From Wolbachia pipientis (GTDB taxonomy: Bacteria > Pseudomonadota > Alphaproteobacteria > Rickettsiales > Anaplasmataceae): a DNA stretch of 11,687 nucleotides. Shown piece after piece: positions 1 to 7,246 of the stretch. Below the pieces are notes generated by a model. The model was not told the origin of the DNA and did no database searches. It was given only the letters and a program-made list of their open reading frames with translations. The stretch is taken from the NCBI RefSeq assembly GCF_023661085.1, contig NZ_JAHDJT010000027.1, positions 1-11,687 on the forward strand. Reading direction: 5' to 3'. A program made the position numbers and the translations under genes. The stretch's first letter is position 1. Each line of letters begins with the position of its first letter.

Positions 1-125
1 CATTGAGCCTGCAGATCAAAAACAAGTTTTGAGTCAGAAATACCCTTAGTGTTATGATAATAAAATTGTTGGAAGTTGTCAAGTAGTTTTTTTTGTTTCT
101 ATTGAGTGGCTTTCTCTACTGTTGT
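1..125 (-). repeat. Promoter-leader module, copy A (leftward)
   Basis: Read on the minus strand, this stretch matches the modules at 7384-7500 and 11572-11687. The shared parts are an AGAAAC tract followed by A/T-rich sequence, the 11-base core TACTTGACAAC (minus strand, 85-75), a 17-base spacer, TATCAT, a leader hairpin and a CTGCAG element. The leader hairpin is TCAAAA (16-21) paired with TTTTGA (27-32). CTGCAG lies at 9-14 and an AGG sits just before a minus-strand ATG at 3-1, so the module probably leads into a leftward gene outside the window. Copy A is more diverged than B and C are from each other, mainly in the leader. That it is homologous is inferred from the order and spacing of these parts. 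Confidence 0.6.
54..82 (-). promoter_or_regulatory. Sigma-70 promoter of module A, leftward
   Basis: Minus-strand -35 TTGACA (82-77) and -10 TATCAT (59-54) are separated by exactly 17 bases. The -35 is a perfect consensus and the -10 matches five of six positions. Transcription would start near position 47 and run leftward out of the window, giving a leader of about 45 bases before the ATG at 3-1. Confidence 0.65.
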
Positions 126-163
126 CTACCAGCTTTCTGTGTAGTGGAAATTGGTATTAACAG

Positions 164-192
164 TTGCAGTTTATGTCTCCCAGTGGTAAAAT
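164..192 (+). promoter_or_regulatory. Putative extended -10 promoter for virB9
   Basis: TTGCAG (164-169), a 17-base spacer and TAAAAT (187-192), preceded by TG one base upstream (184-185), resemble an extended -10 promoter with a weak -35. The predicted transcription start is near 199. That would make a GTG start at 201 essentially leaderless and favours the ATG at 219. This is a sequence-only prediction in AT-rich DNA. Confidence 0.35.
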
Positions 193-218
193 GATAGTCT
201 GTGTACAATTTTAATATT

Positions 219-1004
219 ATGATTAGCTTACTGTTTGTTGTGCTGTTGTTTTTTTGTGGTGGTGATGCACTTGCAAAACAGGAACCACGTCCAATAGCTG
301 CAGACAGTCACATAAAAGTCATCAATTATAATCCACAGGCTATACATAAGTACACTGGTTTTTATGGTTACCAGTCGAGCATATTATTTGAGCCAGGTGA
401 AGTAATACAAAACCTTTCAATGGGTGATCCAACTGGTTGGCAGCTTGTTCCTCAAGGTAACAGGTTATTTATCAAACCTATAGATGATATCGCTGACACT
501 AACGCAACTGTAATTACTAACAAAAGAGTTTATTACTTTGAACTTCATGCTGAGGAAGCAACTGGATTGGATGATCCAAGATTAGCATATGAAGTAAGGT
601 TTCTTTATCCACTATTCAATAGCGATGAAATTTACACAACCAACAACGGTGATATTCTCGAGCAAGCTAACCCCAACACTATTCCTGACATAAGTGATAT
701 TGAGGTTGTAAAGAAAGGCTTAAATTTTAATTATTCCATCTCACATGTAAAGGGTAGTGAGTCAATAATACCCGCTAAAGTCTTTGATGACGGAAAATTC
801 ACATATCTGCAATTTAATAAGACAAATTCTGATTTTCCAGCAGTCTTTATGGTTGATTCTGCAGGATATGAATCTCTAGTAAATTTCCGTACAGTTGATG
901 ATTATCTTATAATTGAAAGAGTGGGCTCGGTATTTACCTTAAGGAACGGATCAAGTACAGTCTGCTTGTTCAATGAAAGCATGCCTTTTAAAAAGGGTAA
1001 GTAG
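219..1004 (+). CDS. virB9: VirB9-like type IV secretion system protein (paralogue)
   Basis: VirB9/TrbG/CagX family, a periplasmic to outer-membrane component of the VirB/D4 type IV secretion channel that works with VirB7 and VirB10. From the ATG at 219 the product is 261 residues with a hydrophobic signal peptide ending in ALA about residue 19. The N-terminal beta domain follows (SHIKVINYNPQAIHKYTGFYG, then a segment ending in QLVPQGNRLFIKP) and the C-terminal domain near the end has YLIIERVGSVFTLRNGSSTV and a CLFNES tail typical of the family. A GTG at 201 in the same frame would add six residues; the signal peptide and the likely promoter at 164-192 argue for 219. There is no clear Shine-Dalgarno. 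No virB8 or virB10 is adjacent, so this looks like a stand-alone paralogue rather than the operon copy. Family call is strong; the paralogue label is inferred from context. Confidence 0.88.
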   Translation: MISLLFVVLLFFCGGDALAKQEPRPIAADSHIKVINYNPQAIHKYTGFYGYQSSILFEPGEVIQNLSMGDPTGWQLVPQGNRLFIKPIDDIADTNATVITNKRVYYFELHAEEATGLDDPRLAYEVRFLYPLFNSDEIYTTNNGDILEQANPNTIPDISDIEVVKKGLNFNYSISHVKGSESIIPAKVFDDGKFTYLQFNKTNSDFPAVFMVDSAGYESLVNFRTVDDYLIIERVGSVFTLRNGSSTVCLFNESMPFKKGK

Positions 1005-1018
1005 CTGTTAAAGGATAT

Positions 1019-1041
1019 AGTGCCTCAGGTACAGCACTTTT
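1019..1041 (+). terminator. Weak hairpin after virB9
   Basis: AGTGC (1019-1023) pairs with GCACT (1034-1038), followed by only four T residues. It lies 15 bases after the virB9 stop and could end that transcript, but the stem is short and the loop is ten bases, so this is a weak candidate. Confidence 0.25.
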
Positions 1042-1083
1042 CAGCATATATTGATTCAAACGGTTGTCATACCAACATTTCCA

Positions 1084-1467
1084 TTAATCTTCAGTGTTGT
1101 ACACGTTCTTTTCTTTTTCTAATCTCTCCTGCTCCTCAATACAATATATGGCAAGAGGATTGGCTTTAAGTCTTTCGACTCCTATTTCTTCCCCTGTTCC
1201 TTCGCAATAACCGTAGGTGCCTAATTTTATTTTTTCTAACGCCTCCTTAATTTTTTCCTTTCTGTCTTTTCTGCGCTGGATTAATTTTTCGCTTCCACTG
1301 TCTTCATCAGAATAATATGCACTATCCTCTAGTTCTTGCTTCTCCAGCTCAGCAAGCATCGATTGCAACTTTGAACTGAAATACTCTAACTGCTTTACGC
1401 TCATATATTCTTCGTCTTCTGAAGGAGTGTAATCTTCTGGTAATTTTATTTTTGGTAACTCTTCCAT
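1084..1467 (-). CDS. dksA: DksA/TraR-family transcription regulator, zinc-less type
   Basis: DksA binds RNA polymerase through its secondary channel and, with (p)ppGpp, adjusts transcription initiation, notably of rRNA promoters. The 127-residue product has the usual layout: an N-terminal segment, a charged coiled coil about residues 22-80 (long runs of K and E), and a C-terminal zinc-finger-like fold with YGYCEGTGEEIGVERL. Of the four cysteines of the classical finger only the first of each pair remains (CEGT and CIEE), so it probably does not bind zinc. This is common in alphaproteobacterial DksA as I know the family, so I do not read it as decay. The coiled-coil tip has DSGSEK, where a DxxDxA-like acidic tip is expected. 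The start has AAGG just upstream. It is divergent from ccmB and converges with virB9. Confidence 0.88.
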   Translation of the reverse strand: MEELPKIKLPEDYTPSEDEEYMSVKQLEYFSSKLQSMLAELEKQELEDSAYYSDEDSGSEKLIQRRKDRKEKIKEALEKIKLGTYGYCEGTGEEIGVERLKANPLAIYCIEEQERLEKEKNVYNTED

Positions 1468-1513
1468 AACCTTACAACTAGATAATAAAACCTACATAAT
1501 TTGCGAACAAGAA

Positions 1514-1543
1514 ATTATACTACCTATAAGTAAACACTATAAT
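1514..1543. promoter_or_regulatory. Divergent -10 boxes between dksA and ccmB
   Basis: A perfect TATAAT lies on the minus strand at 1519-1514 (towards dksA, start 1467) and another on the plus strand at 1538-1543 (towards ccmB, start 1570). Both lie about 25-50 bases before their genes, but neither has a good -35 box at the proper distance, so the assignment is tentative. Confidence 0.35.
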
Positions 1544-1569
1544 TTATAATAAACATTTAAAGTCCTGGT

Positions 1570-2217
1570 ATGATTGGTTTAATAAAAAAATTAGTAATCT
1601 ATGGTAAGAACTTTACCCATATAATATCTGTTTTTATTGTAATGTTAAGCCTATCTTTGTTCACACTTGAAAATAACAGTGAACAAGAAGTTATGTTAAC
1701 ATTAACATGGATATGTGCTACATTTGCTTTACAAATCTCTACAAGTAACTTATTTGCTTCTGATTATCATGACGGAATATTAGAGCAAATTTTCATACAA
1801 CCACTTTCTTCTAAGCTTATAATTACTTGTAAAATTTTTGCTCACTGGTTATCGTTCGGGTTACCGATTTCAGCGATTTCTTCCATATTCAGCTTTGTAG
1901 TTCTTGATAATAATATTGAATACTCAATAGCAGTAGGCTTATCTTTATTGCTTAGCACATTGATAGTAATCAATATTTCAGCTGTTGGAAATGCACTAAT
2001 GATTGGTCGAAACAACTTAGTATCGGGAATGTCACAAATTCTTGTTTTGCCAATGATAATGCCGGTCTTCATATACTTTAAATTACTAGTTCAGCTTGAA
2101 AGCTTATCCTTGAATATTCACACGTTGCTTATTACTGCTTTTATTTTTGCTATTCTGACAGTCAATAGCATTATAGCTACTCATATGGCATTAAAATTTG
2201 CTGTAGAACAGGATTGA
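1570..2217 (+). CDS. ccmB: Heme exporter protein CcmB
   Basis: CcmB is the integral membrane subunit of the CcmABC(D) transporter-like complex of cytochrome c maturation system I. It acts in the inner membrane during release of holo-CcmE for heme delivery to apocytochrome c. The 215-residue length fits the family (about 220). The sequence shows about six hydrophobic segments and the conserved early loop with LFASDYHDGILEQIFIQPLS, which corresponds to the family's region after the second membrane segment (usually FxxDxxDGxLEQLxLxPL). The C-terminus ends in FAVEQD. There is no ccmA or ccmC next to it, so the ccm genes are dispersed, as is usual in Rickettsiales. No Shine-Dalgarno is evident before the ATG. 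It converges with rlmE, with 11 bases between the stops. Confidence 0.88.
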   Translation: MIGLIKKLVIYGKNFTHIISVFIVMLSLSLFTLENNSEQEVMLTLTWICATFALQISTSNLFASDYHDGILEQIFIQPLSSKLIITCKIFAHWLSFGLPISAISSIFSFVVLDNNIEYSIAVGLSLLLSTLIVINISAVGNALMIGRNNLVSGMSQILVLPMIMPVFIYFKLLVQLESLSLNIHTLLITAFIFAILTVNSIIATHMALKFAVEQD

Positions 2218-2228
2218 AGGCTTTACCA

Positions 2229-2870
2229 TTATTTGAGATCTTTACCACCGACAAAGTCTAAACCTACTAAATACATTTCCGTAGACTCAGATCTACTTGA
2301 TTTGGGTTTAAAGTATTTTACTGTTTTAAATATTTTTTTTAATTCGTTGTAAAAATCTTTATCGGACTCTCCTTGAAAAATTTTTACTACGAACTTGCCG
2401 CCATAATTTAAGAAGTGCTTTGCAAGATTCAATGCTGCTTCGCATAAAAGCATAATTCTAATATGATCCAACGATTTTAACCCACAGGATTCTGGGGCCA
2501 TGTCAGATAAAATTACATCGAATTTTTGGTCTTTAAATTTGTTCCTCAAAATTTCAAGCTCATTTATATCACATTGTATATATTCTACTCCAGCAATTGT
2601 ATTTACTGGTTTTATGTCAATGGCAACCACATTTGCTCCTTTCCGAGATGCAACTTGTGACCATCCACCTGGAGAAGCACCAAGATCAATGACTTTTTGC
2701 CCTTTTTGGAGTAATTTGAATTTATTATCTATTTCTATCAACTTGTATGCCGAGCGAGATCTGTAGCCACCCTTATTGGTTTTTTGTACGTACTTGTCAT
2801 TTAAATGACGATGCAGCCACCTGGTTGAAGATAGTTTTCTGCCTTTGGCTGTTTTTACTCTAGTTTTTAT
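2229..2870 (-). CDS. rlmE: 23S rRNA 2'-O-methyltransferase RlmE (FtsJ), non-standard start
   Basis: RlmE methylates U2552 of 23S rRNA in the 50S subunit using S-adenosylmethionine. The Rossmann motif VIDLGASPGGWSQ is clear. With the start placed at ATA (2870-2868) the product is 213 residues, close to the 209 of E. coli. The catalytic tetrad then falls at Lys43 (AYKL), Asp123 (SDMAPE), Lys163 (VVKIFQG) and Glu198 (STEMYL), near E. coli K38, D124, K164 and E199. The first standard start codon in frame is TTG at 2741, which would remove Lys43 and the conserved RlmE N-terminus (SSTRWLHRHLNDKYVQ). The frame is open back to a stop at 2906-2904. ATA at 2870 is preceded by TAGGG eight bases upstream. 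The exact start is inferred; the extension itself is seen directly. It is the last gene of the tolC-popZ-rlmE block. Confidence 0.85.
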   Translation of the reverse strand: MKTRVKTAKGRKLSSTRWLHRHLNDKYVQKTNKGGYRSRSAYKLIEIDNKFKLLQKGQKVIDLGASPGGWSQVASRKGANVVAIDIKPVNTIAGVEYIQCDINELEILRNKFKDQKFDVILSDMAPESCGLKSLDHIRIMLLCEAALNLAKHFLNYGGKFVVKIFQGESDKDFYNELKKIFKTVKYFKPKSSRSESTEMYLVGLDFVGGKDLK

Positions 2871-2889
2871 TGTTAATACCCTACAAGAA

Positions 2890-3456
2890 TCATTTATTAC
2901 TGATTATGTCTTTTAGCTCTTTTTCAACTACTTCTTTTACCAATGTATGAAGATACTTATTTAGCCATTCCGACAACTGAGGTTTTAAAAGAGATGTGAC
3001 TAATTCTTCAACAGTAAGACTTGCCCTTTTTTGTTGCTTGTGCTGTAGTTCACTTTGCATTCTTTCAAGTAACTCTTTAATCTCTTCCATATTCTCTTTT
3101 AAGATTAGATGGTCGTTATTTTGCGTTTGTAAGCTACTGTTATCCACTTTTTTATTGCTCATTTGGGTATTATGCTGCAAGTGAACCTCTTCTTTTTCCT
3201 CTAGATTGTGACTATGAATATTAAATTTGGTGTTATCGAAAACCATTTCCTTACCCTGAACGTTGTTGTTTTTTTCTTTATCCTCCTCTTTACTATCTTC
3301 TTCAGAATCTTCCAAGTATTCTTCTTCAAGATACAGAACATCATCATCCTCTTTTTCCTTCTCTACTTCATCACCACTTGCATTTTTACCCGATATGGCT
3401 TTTTTTATGTCTTCTAGGATATCTTTTACAGATTGATTGCTTTGTCCATCATTCAT
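2890..3456 (-). CDS. popZ: PopZ-like polar organising protein (DUF2497)
   Basis: The 188-residue product has the architecture of alphaproteobacterial PopZ. A short N-terminal helix is near residues 6-22 (QSVKDILEDIKKAISG). An acidic, low-complexity linker rich in E and D follows at about 28-66. A conserved C-terminal helical region lies at about 145-185, with VEELVTSLLKPQLSEWLNKY and a following LVKEVVEKELKDI. In Caulobacter PopZ self-assembles through the C-terminal part into a polar matrix that anchors the chromosome origin and recruits partners through the N-terminal helix. Its place directly downstream of a tolC-family gene (19 bases) matches the usual alphaproteobacterial order tolC-popZ-valS, except that rlmE follows here. 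Family call from motif layout and context; function in this organism is inferred. Confidence 0.8.
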   Translation of the reverse strand: MNDGQSNQSVKDILEDIKKAISGKNASGDEVEKEKEDDDVLYLEEEYLEDSEEDSKEEDKEKNNNVQGKEMVFDNTKFNIHSHNLEEKEEVHLQHNTQMSNKKVDNSSLQTQNNDHLILKENMEEIKELLERMQSELQHKQQKRASLTVEELVTSLLKPQLSEWLNKYLHTLVKEVVEKELKDIISNK

Positions 3457-3475
3457 AACGCTAACACCATTAAAT

Positions 3476-4717
3476 TTAGAGATTTATACTATTTATCATA
3501 AAAAGCAAATTATAAACACTAATTACATAGTTGCTTTTTGCTTCAACCAAGTCTGAACGTGCTTTGAATAGTGCATCTTCAGTATCCAAAAGTTCAGTTG
3601 TGCTTTTCAAATTTAAGTTGACTTCTTGCTCAACTCCTTCCAACGCTAAAGCTGCTGCTTTTTCGGCTTCGTGACTTGCCTTAATGACAGCCTTTGCTGT
3701 CAGAACGTTATTCCAAGCGTTCACAACCTCTTTTTCTATATTTTTTACTGTTTCATAATAATCGTAGGTAGATTTTTTTGCATCCATTTTAGCTTTGCCA
3801 ATACCAAAAGCATTGATTCCTCTTTTAAAAATCGGGATATCGAGAGTGAAAACAATATTGACGTTGTCTAAAAGCGTATCAAAGCTAAAGCCTTCTCTAA
3901 AGCCTTTACTTGTGCTGAGATTTAAAGAGGGCAGCCACTTAGAAGTTTCAGCAATCACTTCCATTTTAGCTGCTCTTTTTTGATAAATCGCTGCTTTGAG
4001 AGATAAATTATTGGTTTTTGCTAATTGTAAGCATTCATTTAGCTTCGGAACAGAAGGTAACTTATCATTAGCTTCTGAGAGTTCATCAGGATCCTTACCA
4101 ATTAAATGAAAGTAAGCAATGTTTGCCAATTTTAATTTACCTTCAGCATCAACTCTTTCCGATACCGAGGATGAAAACTTTGCTTTTGCTAATGAAACTT
4201 CAGCGTTGGTAACCTCTCCAAGAGAAAGGCGTTTTTTCATTGCTGACAAGTGCTCCAAAGAAACGCGTTCTTTGTGCTCTCTCAATTTTAATATTTCTGT
4301 TCTGCGTAGAACGTCAACGTATACTTTCACAGCGTTGAGCGCAATCTCTTGTTTTAACTGCTGAAACCGCATCTTTTCTACTTTGAGAAGATGACTTGAT
4401 CGACTGAATGTGGCAAAAGTACCACCACCGTCCATTATTCTTTGATTTAATGTCAAGCTCCTTCCAAGGCCAAGTCTGCCACCGGTCTTATCCTCAAAAC
4501 CAAATTTTTCGTTAAACCTATATTGCAAACTAATATCTGGCAGAAACCCAGTTAACCCGGCAGATTTTAGCTGTTTTTCTGCACTTTTGTATTGGTAGAA
4601 TTGAGATTTTAGTTTTGAACTATTTTTAATAGCTTTACTTATAACTTCTTCGAGGTCAATTGCGTAACAACTTATAGCACTAAAAATGGCCGCAAGCGTA
4701 ATAATCAACCGAAACAT
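3476..4717 (-). CDS. tolC: TolC-family outer membrane efflux/secretion protein
   Basis: The 413-residue product begins with a signal peptide (about residues 1-19, ending in SCYA) and has two outer membrane efflux protein repeats of long alpha-helical hairpins. The signature of the first is the GLTGFLPDISLQYRFNEKFG segment and of the second the SKWLPSLNLSTSKGF segment. TolC trimers form the outer-membrane duct for type I secretion and drug efflux, working with a membrane fusion protein and an inner-membrane transporter encoded elsewhere. The ATG at 4717 is well supported by AGGAGT (4726-4721) three bases upstream. It is the first gene of the leftward tolC-popZ-rlmE block and shares a short intergenic region with the divergent rplM. 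Length is slightly below E. coli TolC, usual for alphaproteobacteria. Confidence 0.87.
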   Translation of the reverse strand: MFRLIITLAAIFSAISCYAIDLEEVISKAIKNSSKLKSQFYQYKSAEKQLKSAGLTGFLPDISLQYRFNEKFGFEDKTGGRLGLGRSLTLNQRIMDGGGTFATFSRSSHLLKVEKMRFQQLKQEIALNAVKVYVDVLRRTEILKLREHKERVSLEHLSAMKKRLSLGEVTNAEVSLAKAKFSSSVSERVDAEGKLKLANIAYFHLIGKDPDELSEANDKLPSVPKLNECLQLAKTNNLSLKAAIYQKRAAKMEVIAETSKWLPSLNLSTSKGFREGFSFDTLLDNVNIVFTLDIPIFKRGINAFGIGKAKMDAKKSTYDYYETVKNIEKEVVNAWNNVLTAKAVIKASHEAEKAAALALEGVEQEVNLNLKSTTELLDTEDALFKARSDLVEAKSNYVISVYNLLFMINSINL

Positions 4718-4795
4718 TCTACTCCTATATACATATTAGTTGCACACAGCTAAGTTACTAGCACAAATTGCTTTAATAATCAATAACTAATGTTG

Positions 4796-4825
4796 TTGAC
4801 ACTATTTAGAAATTAAGTGTATCAT
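4796..4825 (+). promoter_or_regulatory. Promoter of rplM-rpsI
   Basis: TTGACA (4796-4801) and TATCAT (4820-4825) are separated by 18 bases and lie 25-55 bases before rplM. The -35 is perfect and the -10 differs at one position, a good sigma-70 promoter for a ribosomal protein operon. Confidence 0.6.
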
Positions 4826-4851
4826 AGCTTACTATTTTATAATTTTAGATG

Positions 4852-5361
4852 ATGAAAACTTTTTTCTTAAAAGAAAAACAAATCGATAAAAAATGGTTTG
4901 TCATAGATGCAGAAGGATTAGTAGTAGGGAGGCTTGCAGCATTTGTAGCGACGCTATTGCGTGGAAAACATAAACCTGAGTATACACCTCATATGGATTG
5001 TGGTGATAATGTAATTATCATCAATGCAGAAAAGGTGCATTTTACTGGAAAGAAACTTAAAGAGAAAATTTATTATAAGCATACAGGTTACCCTGGTGGT
5101 TTGAAAAGAACTACTCCAGATAACATTTTAAATGGTAAGTTTCCTGAGCGTGTAATAGAAATGGCAGTAAAAAGAATGCTTGATGATGGTCCTATGGCAC
5201 GCAAACGTTTTGGGAATTTATATGTTTATTCTGGTCCAGAGCATAAGCATCAAGGACAGCAACCTGAAAAGATAGATTTTGCTTCCTTAAATCGTAAAAA
5301 TAAAAAACAATGGAGTAAAAATGGAAAGTTCTGTAACAAATCAATCAGAAAAAACAACTAA
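4852..5361 (+). CDS. rplM: 50S ribosomal protein L13
   Basis: L13 is an early-assembling protein of the large ribosomal subunit. The N-terminus [20 protein letters not shown], then [20 protein letters not shown], the [19 protein letters not shown] region and the [20 protein letters not shown] tail of the core are all diagnostic. Two ATG codons are adjacent (4849 and 4852); the second aligns with the family start (MKTF). There is no strong Shine-Dalgarno. At 169 residues it is longer than the usual 142-155 because the frame runs about 20 residues past the normal end, into rpsI, with a basic tail of no recognised function. The overlap with rpsI is 41 bases. Confidence 0.95.
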   Translation: MKTFFLKEKQIDKKWFVIDAEGLVVGRLAAFVATLLRGKHKPEYTPHMDCGDNVIIINAEKVHFTGKKLKEKIYYKHTGYPGGLKRTTPDNILNGKFPERVIEMAVKRMLDDGPMARKRFGNLYVYSGPEHKHQGQQPEKIDFASLNRKNKKQWSKNGKFCNKSIRKNN

Positions 5362-5767
5362 ACCAGTAATTGATTCGCTTGGTCGTTTATATGCTACAGG
5401 CCGAAGGAAGGAATCTGCAGCAAGAGTATGGATAAAGCCAGGAAGCGGGAAGTTTAGTGTTAATCAGAAAGACAAACTACTGGATTACTTTAAAAGGGAA
5501 TCAGTGCGCCAAATGGTAAAAATGCCATTTATTGTAACATCTATGCTCGATAAGTATGATGTATTTGCTACGATAAAAGGTGGAGGGCTGTCTGGTCAAG
5601 CAGGTGCCTTAGCTCATGGAATAAGCAGAGCTTTAAGTAAAATAAGCCAAGACTTACATTCTATATTGCGCAAAAAAGGGTTCTTAACACGAGATTCACG
5701 TGTTGTTGAGCGTAAAAAATATGGTCAACACAAGGCTCGCAAGAAGTGTCAATTTTCTAAAAGGTAG
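5321..5767 (+). CDS. rpsI: 30S ribosomal protein S9
   Basis: S9 sits in the head of the small subunit with its basic C-terminal tail reaching the P-site tRNA. The core shows [20 protein letters not shown] near residues 24-43, the [19 protein letters not shown] segment, and the invariant end [18 protein letters not shown]. Length 148, normal for alphaproteobacteria with a short N-terminal extension. GGAG (5312-5315) lies five bases before the ATG, inside rplM, so translation can start independently within the upstream gene. It is the second gene of the conserved rplM-rpsI operon. Confidence 0.96.
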   Translation: MESSVTNQSEKTTKPVIDSLGRLYATGRRKESAARVWIKPGSGKFSVNQKDKLLDYFKRESVRQMVKMPFIVTSMLDKYDVFATIKGGGLSGQAGALAHGISRALSKISQDLHSILRKKGFLTRDSRVVERKKYGQHKARKKCQFSKR

Positions 5768-5853
5768 TTATTTTTTTTATGGAACTTTTTGTTAAGCGTT
5801 ATGCAAATATTAAAAAAAGTGTATGACATATTCTATTTTCGCGATAAATTTAG

Positions 5854-5881
5854 TTGACTATTGATATGAACGTAATATGCT
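5854..5881 (+). promoter_or_regulatory. Putative promoter of the HU-family gene
   Basis: TTGACT (5854-5859) and TATGCT (5876-5881) are separated by 16 bases, 33 bases before the start codon. The -35 is good, the -10 matches four of six positions. Confidence 0.4.
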
Positions 5882-5914
5882 GTTTGTGTGAATTTTTCAA
5901 TATTAAGGTAATTT

Positions 5915-6226
5915 ATGAGTAAAGAAGATATAGTAAAACAATTAAAAGAAGATTGTTCTTGTCAGAATATAAATATAACGAAGTCTGACTTGGGCAAGAT
6001 TCATGATGCGTTTATAAAAATAATAAAAGATGAGCTAGATAGAGAAGGTGAAATACGTCTGCATGGGGTAGGTACATTCTCTACTGCTATAAGTCGGGAG
6101 AAACAATGTCGTAATCCTCAGAGTGGTGAGATCATGACTGTTCCTAAAAAGACAAGAGTGAAATTTAAAGCGAGCAAGACTCTTTTAACTGTTTTGAATG
6201 AAAAGGAAAAAGCAGTAGTTAGTTAG
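5915..6226 (+). CDS. HU/IHF-family DNA-binding protein
   Basis: This family forms dimers that bend and package DNA. The 103-residue product has the N-terminal helical body and then GVGTFSTAI (51-59), the beta-arm region with the intercalating proline in RNP (66-68) and the closing FKASKTL (84-90), all typical of HU/IHF. It is slightly longer than the usual 90-95 residues, with an atypical Cys-containing stretch (DCSCQN, 13-18) in the first helix region and a short charged tail. AAGG six bases before the ATG supports the start. I cannot tell HU from IHF alpha or beta from the sequence alone. It converges with pdxJ and the two reading frames overlap by eight bases. Confidence 0.9.
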   Translation: MSKEDIVKQLKEDCSCQNINITKSDLGKIHDAFIKIIKDELDREGEIRLHGVGTFSTAISREKQCRNPQSGEIMTVPKKTRVKFKASKTLLTVLNEKEKAVVS

Positions 6227-6926
6227 AGATTATCGTTTTCATTGTTTTTACTACGCTGTGTAAGCCGTAAAATATAGCTTCGCTGATTAAAGAGTGGCCT
6301 ATATTAAGAGCTGAAATGTGAGGTGTTTCTTTTATTCTTTTAGCGTGTGTATAGGTTATCCCATGTCCTGCGTGGCATTCTATTCCTAATTTATTGATAT
6401 ATCCTGCAGCATTAGTAATTGATTGTAATTTTTCCTCTGATGGATTATCGCAGTAATCTCCTGTATGAATTTCTATTATGTCAGGCTTTCTTTCTAGCTT
6501 TTCAAGATATTTTAGTTGATTGATATTTGGATTGATAAACAGTGAAACCTTTATACCAATGCTATGCATCTCCTCTATTATACTAGAGAGTTTGCTGTAC
6601 ATGTTAATTATATCCAAGCCACCTTCTGTTGTCAATTCTTCTCTTTTTTCTGGTACTATATTAATCGAATAGGGTTTTACCTTTTTTGTTATTCCAAGCA
6701 TTTCTTCTGTAGCTGCAATTTCAAGGTTTAGCTCAGTTTCAATGTTTTTTTTCAGATTAAACACATCTTCATCTTTAATATGTCTTCTGTCTTCTCGTAA
6801 GTGCACGATGATAAAATCTGCTCCCGCATCAATGGCTATTTCTGCTGCTTTCAATGGATCTGGGTAAGAAGTTCTGCGTGCGTTGCGGAGGGTTGCAACG
6901 TGATCGATGTTAACGCCTAGTTTCAT
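6219..6926 (-). CDS. pdxJ: Pyridoxine 5'-phosphate synthase PdxJ
   Basis: PdxJ condenses 1-deoxy-D-xylulose 5-phosphate with 3-amino-2-oxopropyl phosphate to pyridoxine 5'-phosphate, the last ring-forming step of the DXP-dependent vitamin B6 pathway. The 235-residue product is a TIM barrel with the family N-terminus [27 protein letters not shown] (41-50, likely catalytic His42), Glu69 in [10 protein letters not shown], His188 in AGHGIT, and [12 protein letters not shown] near the end. These correspond to E. coli His45, Glu72 and His193. The start at 6926 is fixed by GAGGTGG three bases upstream and by family length. A longer frame back to 7076 adds 50 residues of repeat-derived sequence and is rejected. 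Confidence 0.95.
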   Translation of the reverse strand: MKLGVNIDHVATLRNARRTSYPDPLKAAEIAIDAGADFIIVHLREDRRHIKDEDVFNLKKNIETELNLEIAATEEMLGITKKVKPYSINIVPEKREELTTEGGLDIINMYSKLSSIIEEMHSIGIKVSLFINPNINQLKYLEKLERKPDIIEIHTGDYCDNPSEEKLQSITNAAGYINKLGIECHAGHGITYTHAKRIKETPHISALNIGHSLISEAIFYGLHSVVKTMKTIISN

Positions 6927-7010
6927 AATCCACCTCAAAGATTGTTTATAAATTATACATGTTATTAGGTCTTTTACACAGTCATTTTTTGACTCTCTGA
7001 TAACGAAAGT

Positions 7011-7072
7011 TAGCATAATCTTTATGCTTAAGAAATTTACTAAATGAGAAAAAAAAGCAAAAGAAGCCCTGG
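7011..7072 (-). repeat. Diverged direct repeat, arm 1
   Basis: Shares the 16-base core TTAAGAAATTTACTAA (7028-7043) with arm 2 (7163-7178), followed in both by an A/G-rich run and CCC(G)TGG. On the minus strand both arms keep an open frame encoding LVNFL(S/N)IK, with a phenylalanine-rich stretch before it, which hints at a common coding origin. The arms lie about 135 bases apart. Confidence 0.65.
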
Positions 7073-7151
7073 TCAATACCTGTTCAAAAATATTGGCATC
7101 TTTTGAACCTTAAACGCTGCAATTTAGCTGCCTTTAAACCGCAACTAACCT

Positions 7152-7207
7152 TAGCTTAATGTTTAAGAAATTTACTAAGCAGAAAAAAAGACAAAAGAAA
7201 TCCCGTG
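7152..7207 (-). repeat. Diverged direct repeat, arm 2
   Basis: Partner of the repeat at 7011-7072. The minus-strand frame continues through LVNFLNIKLRL to a stop near 7119-7117 and is open upstream to about 7257, where it overlaps the end of the short reading frame at 7247-7360 in a different phase. Confidence 0.6.
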
Positions 7208-7246
7208 GTAGAAGTTGCTCACTCTCTAATCCTGCAAATTGGCGTA

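Noticed and set aside
1084..1467. Degenerate zinc finger in DksA as a sign of pseudogene decay
   Set aside because: Loss of two of four cysteines is common in alphaproteobacterial DksA and the frame is intact.
2996..3417. Plus-strand frames rich in Phe, Ile and Cys opposite popZ
   Set aside because: They are the antisense of the acidic, Glu-rich linker of PopZ, which gives artificial hydrophobic peptides.
6927..7076. N-terminal extension of pdxJ by 50 residues
   Set aside because: The family starts at [10 protein letters not shown], and GAGGTGG directly precedes the ATG at 6926. The extension is repeat-derived sequence.
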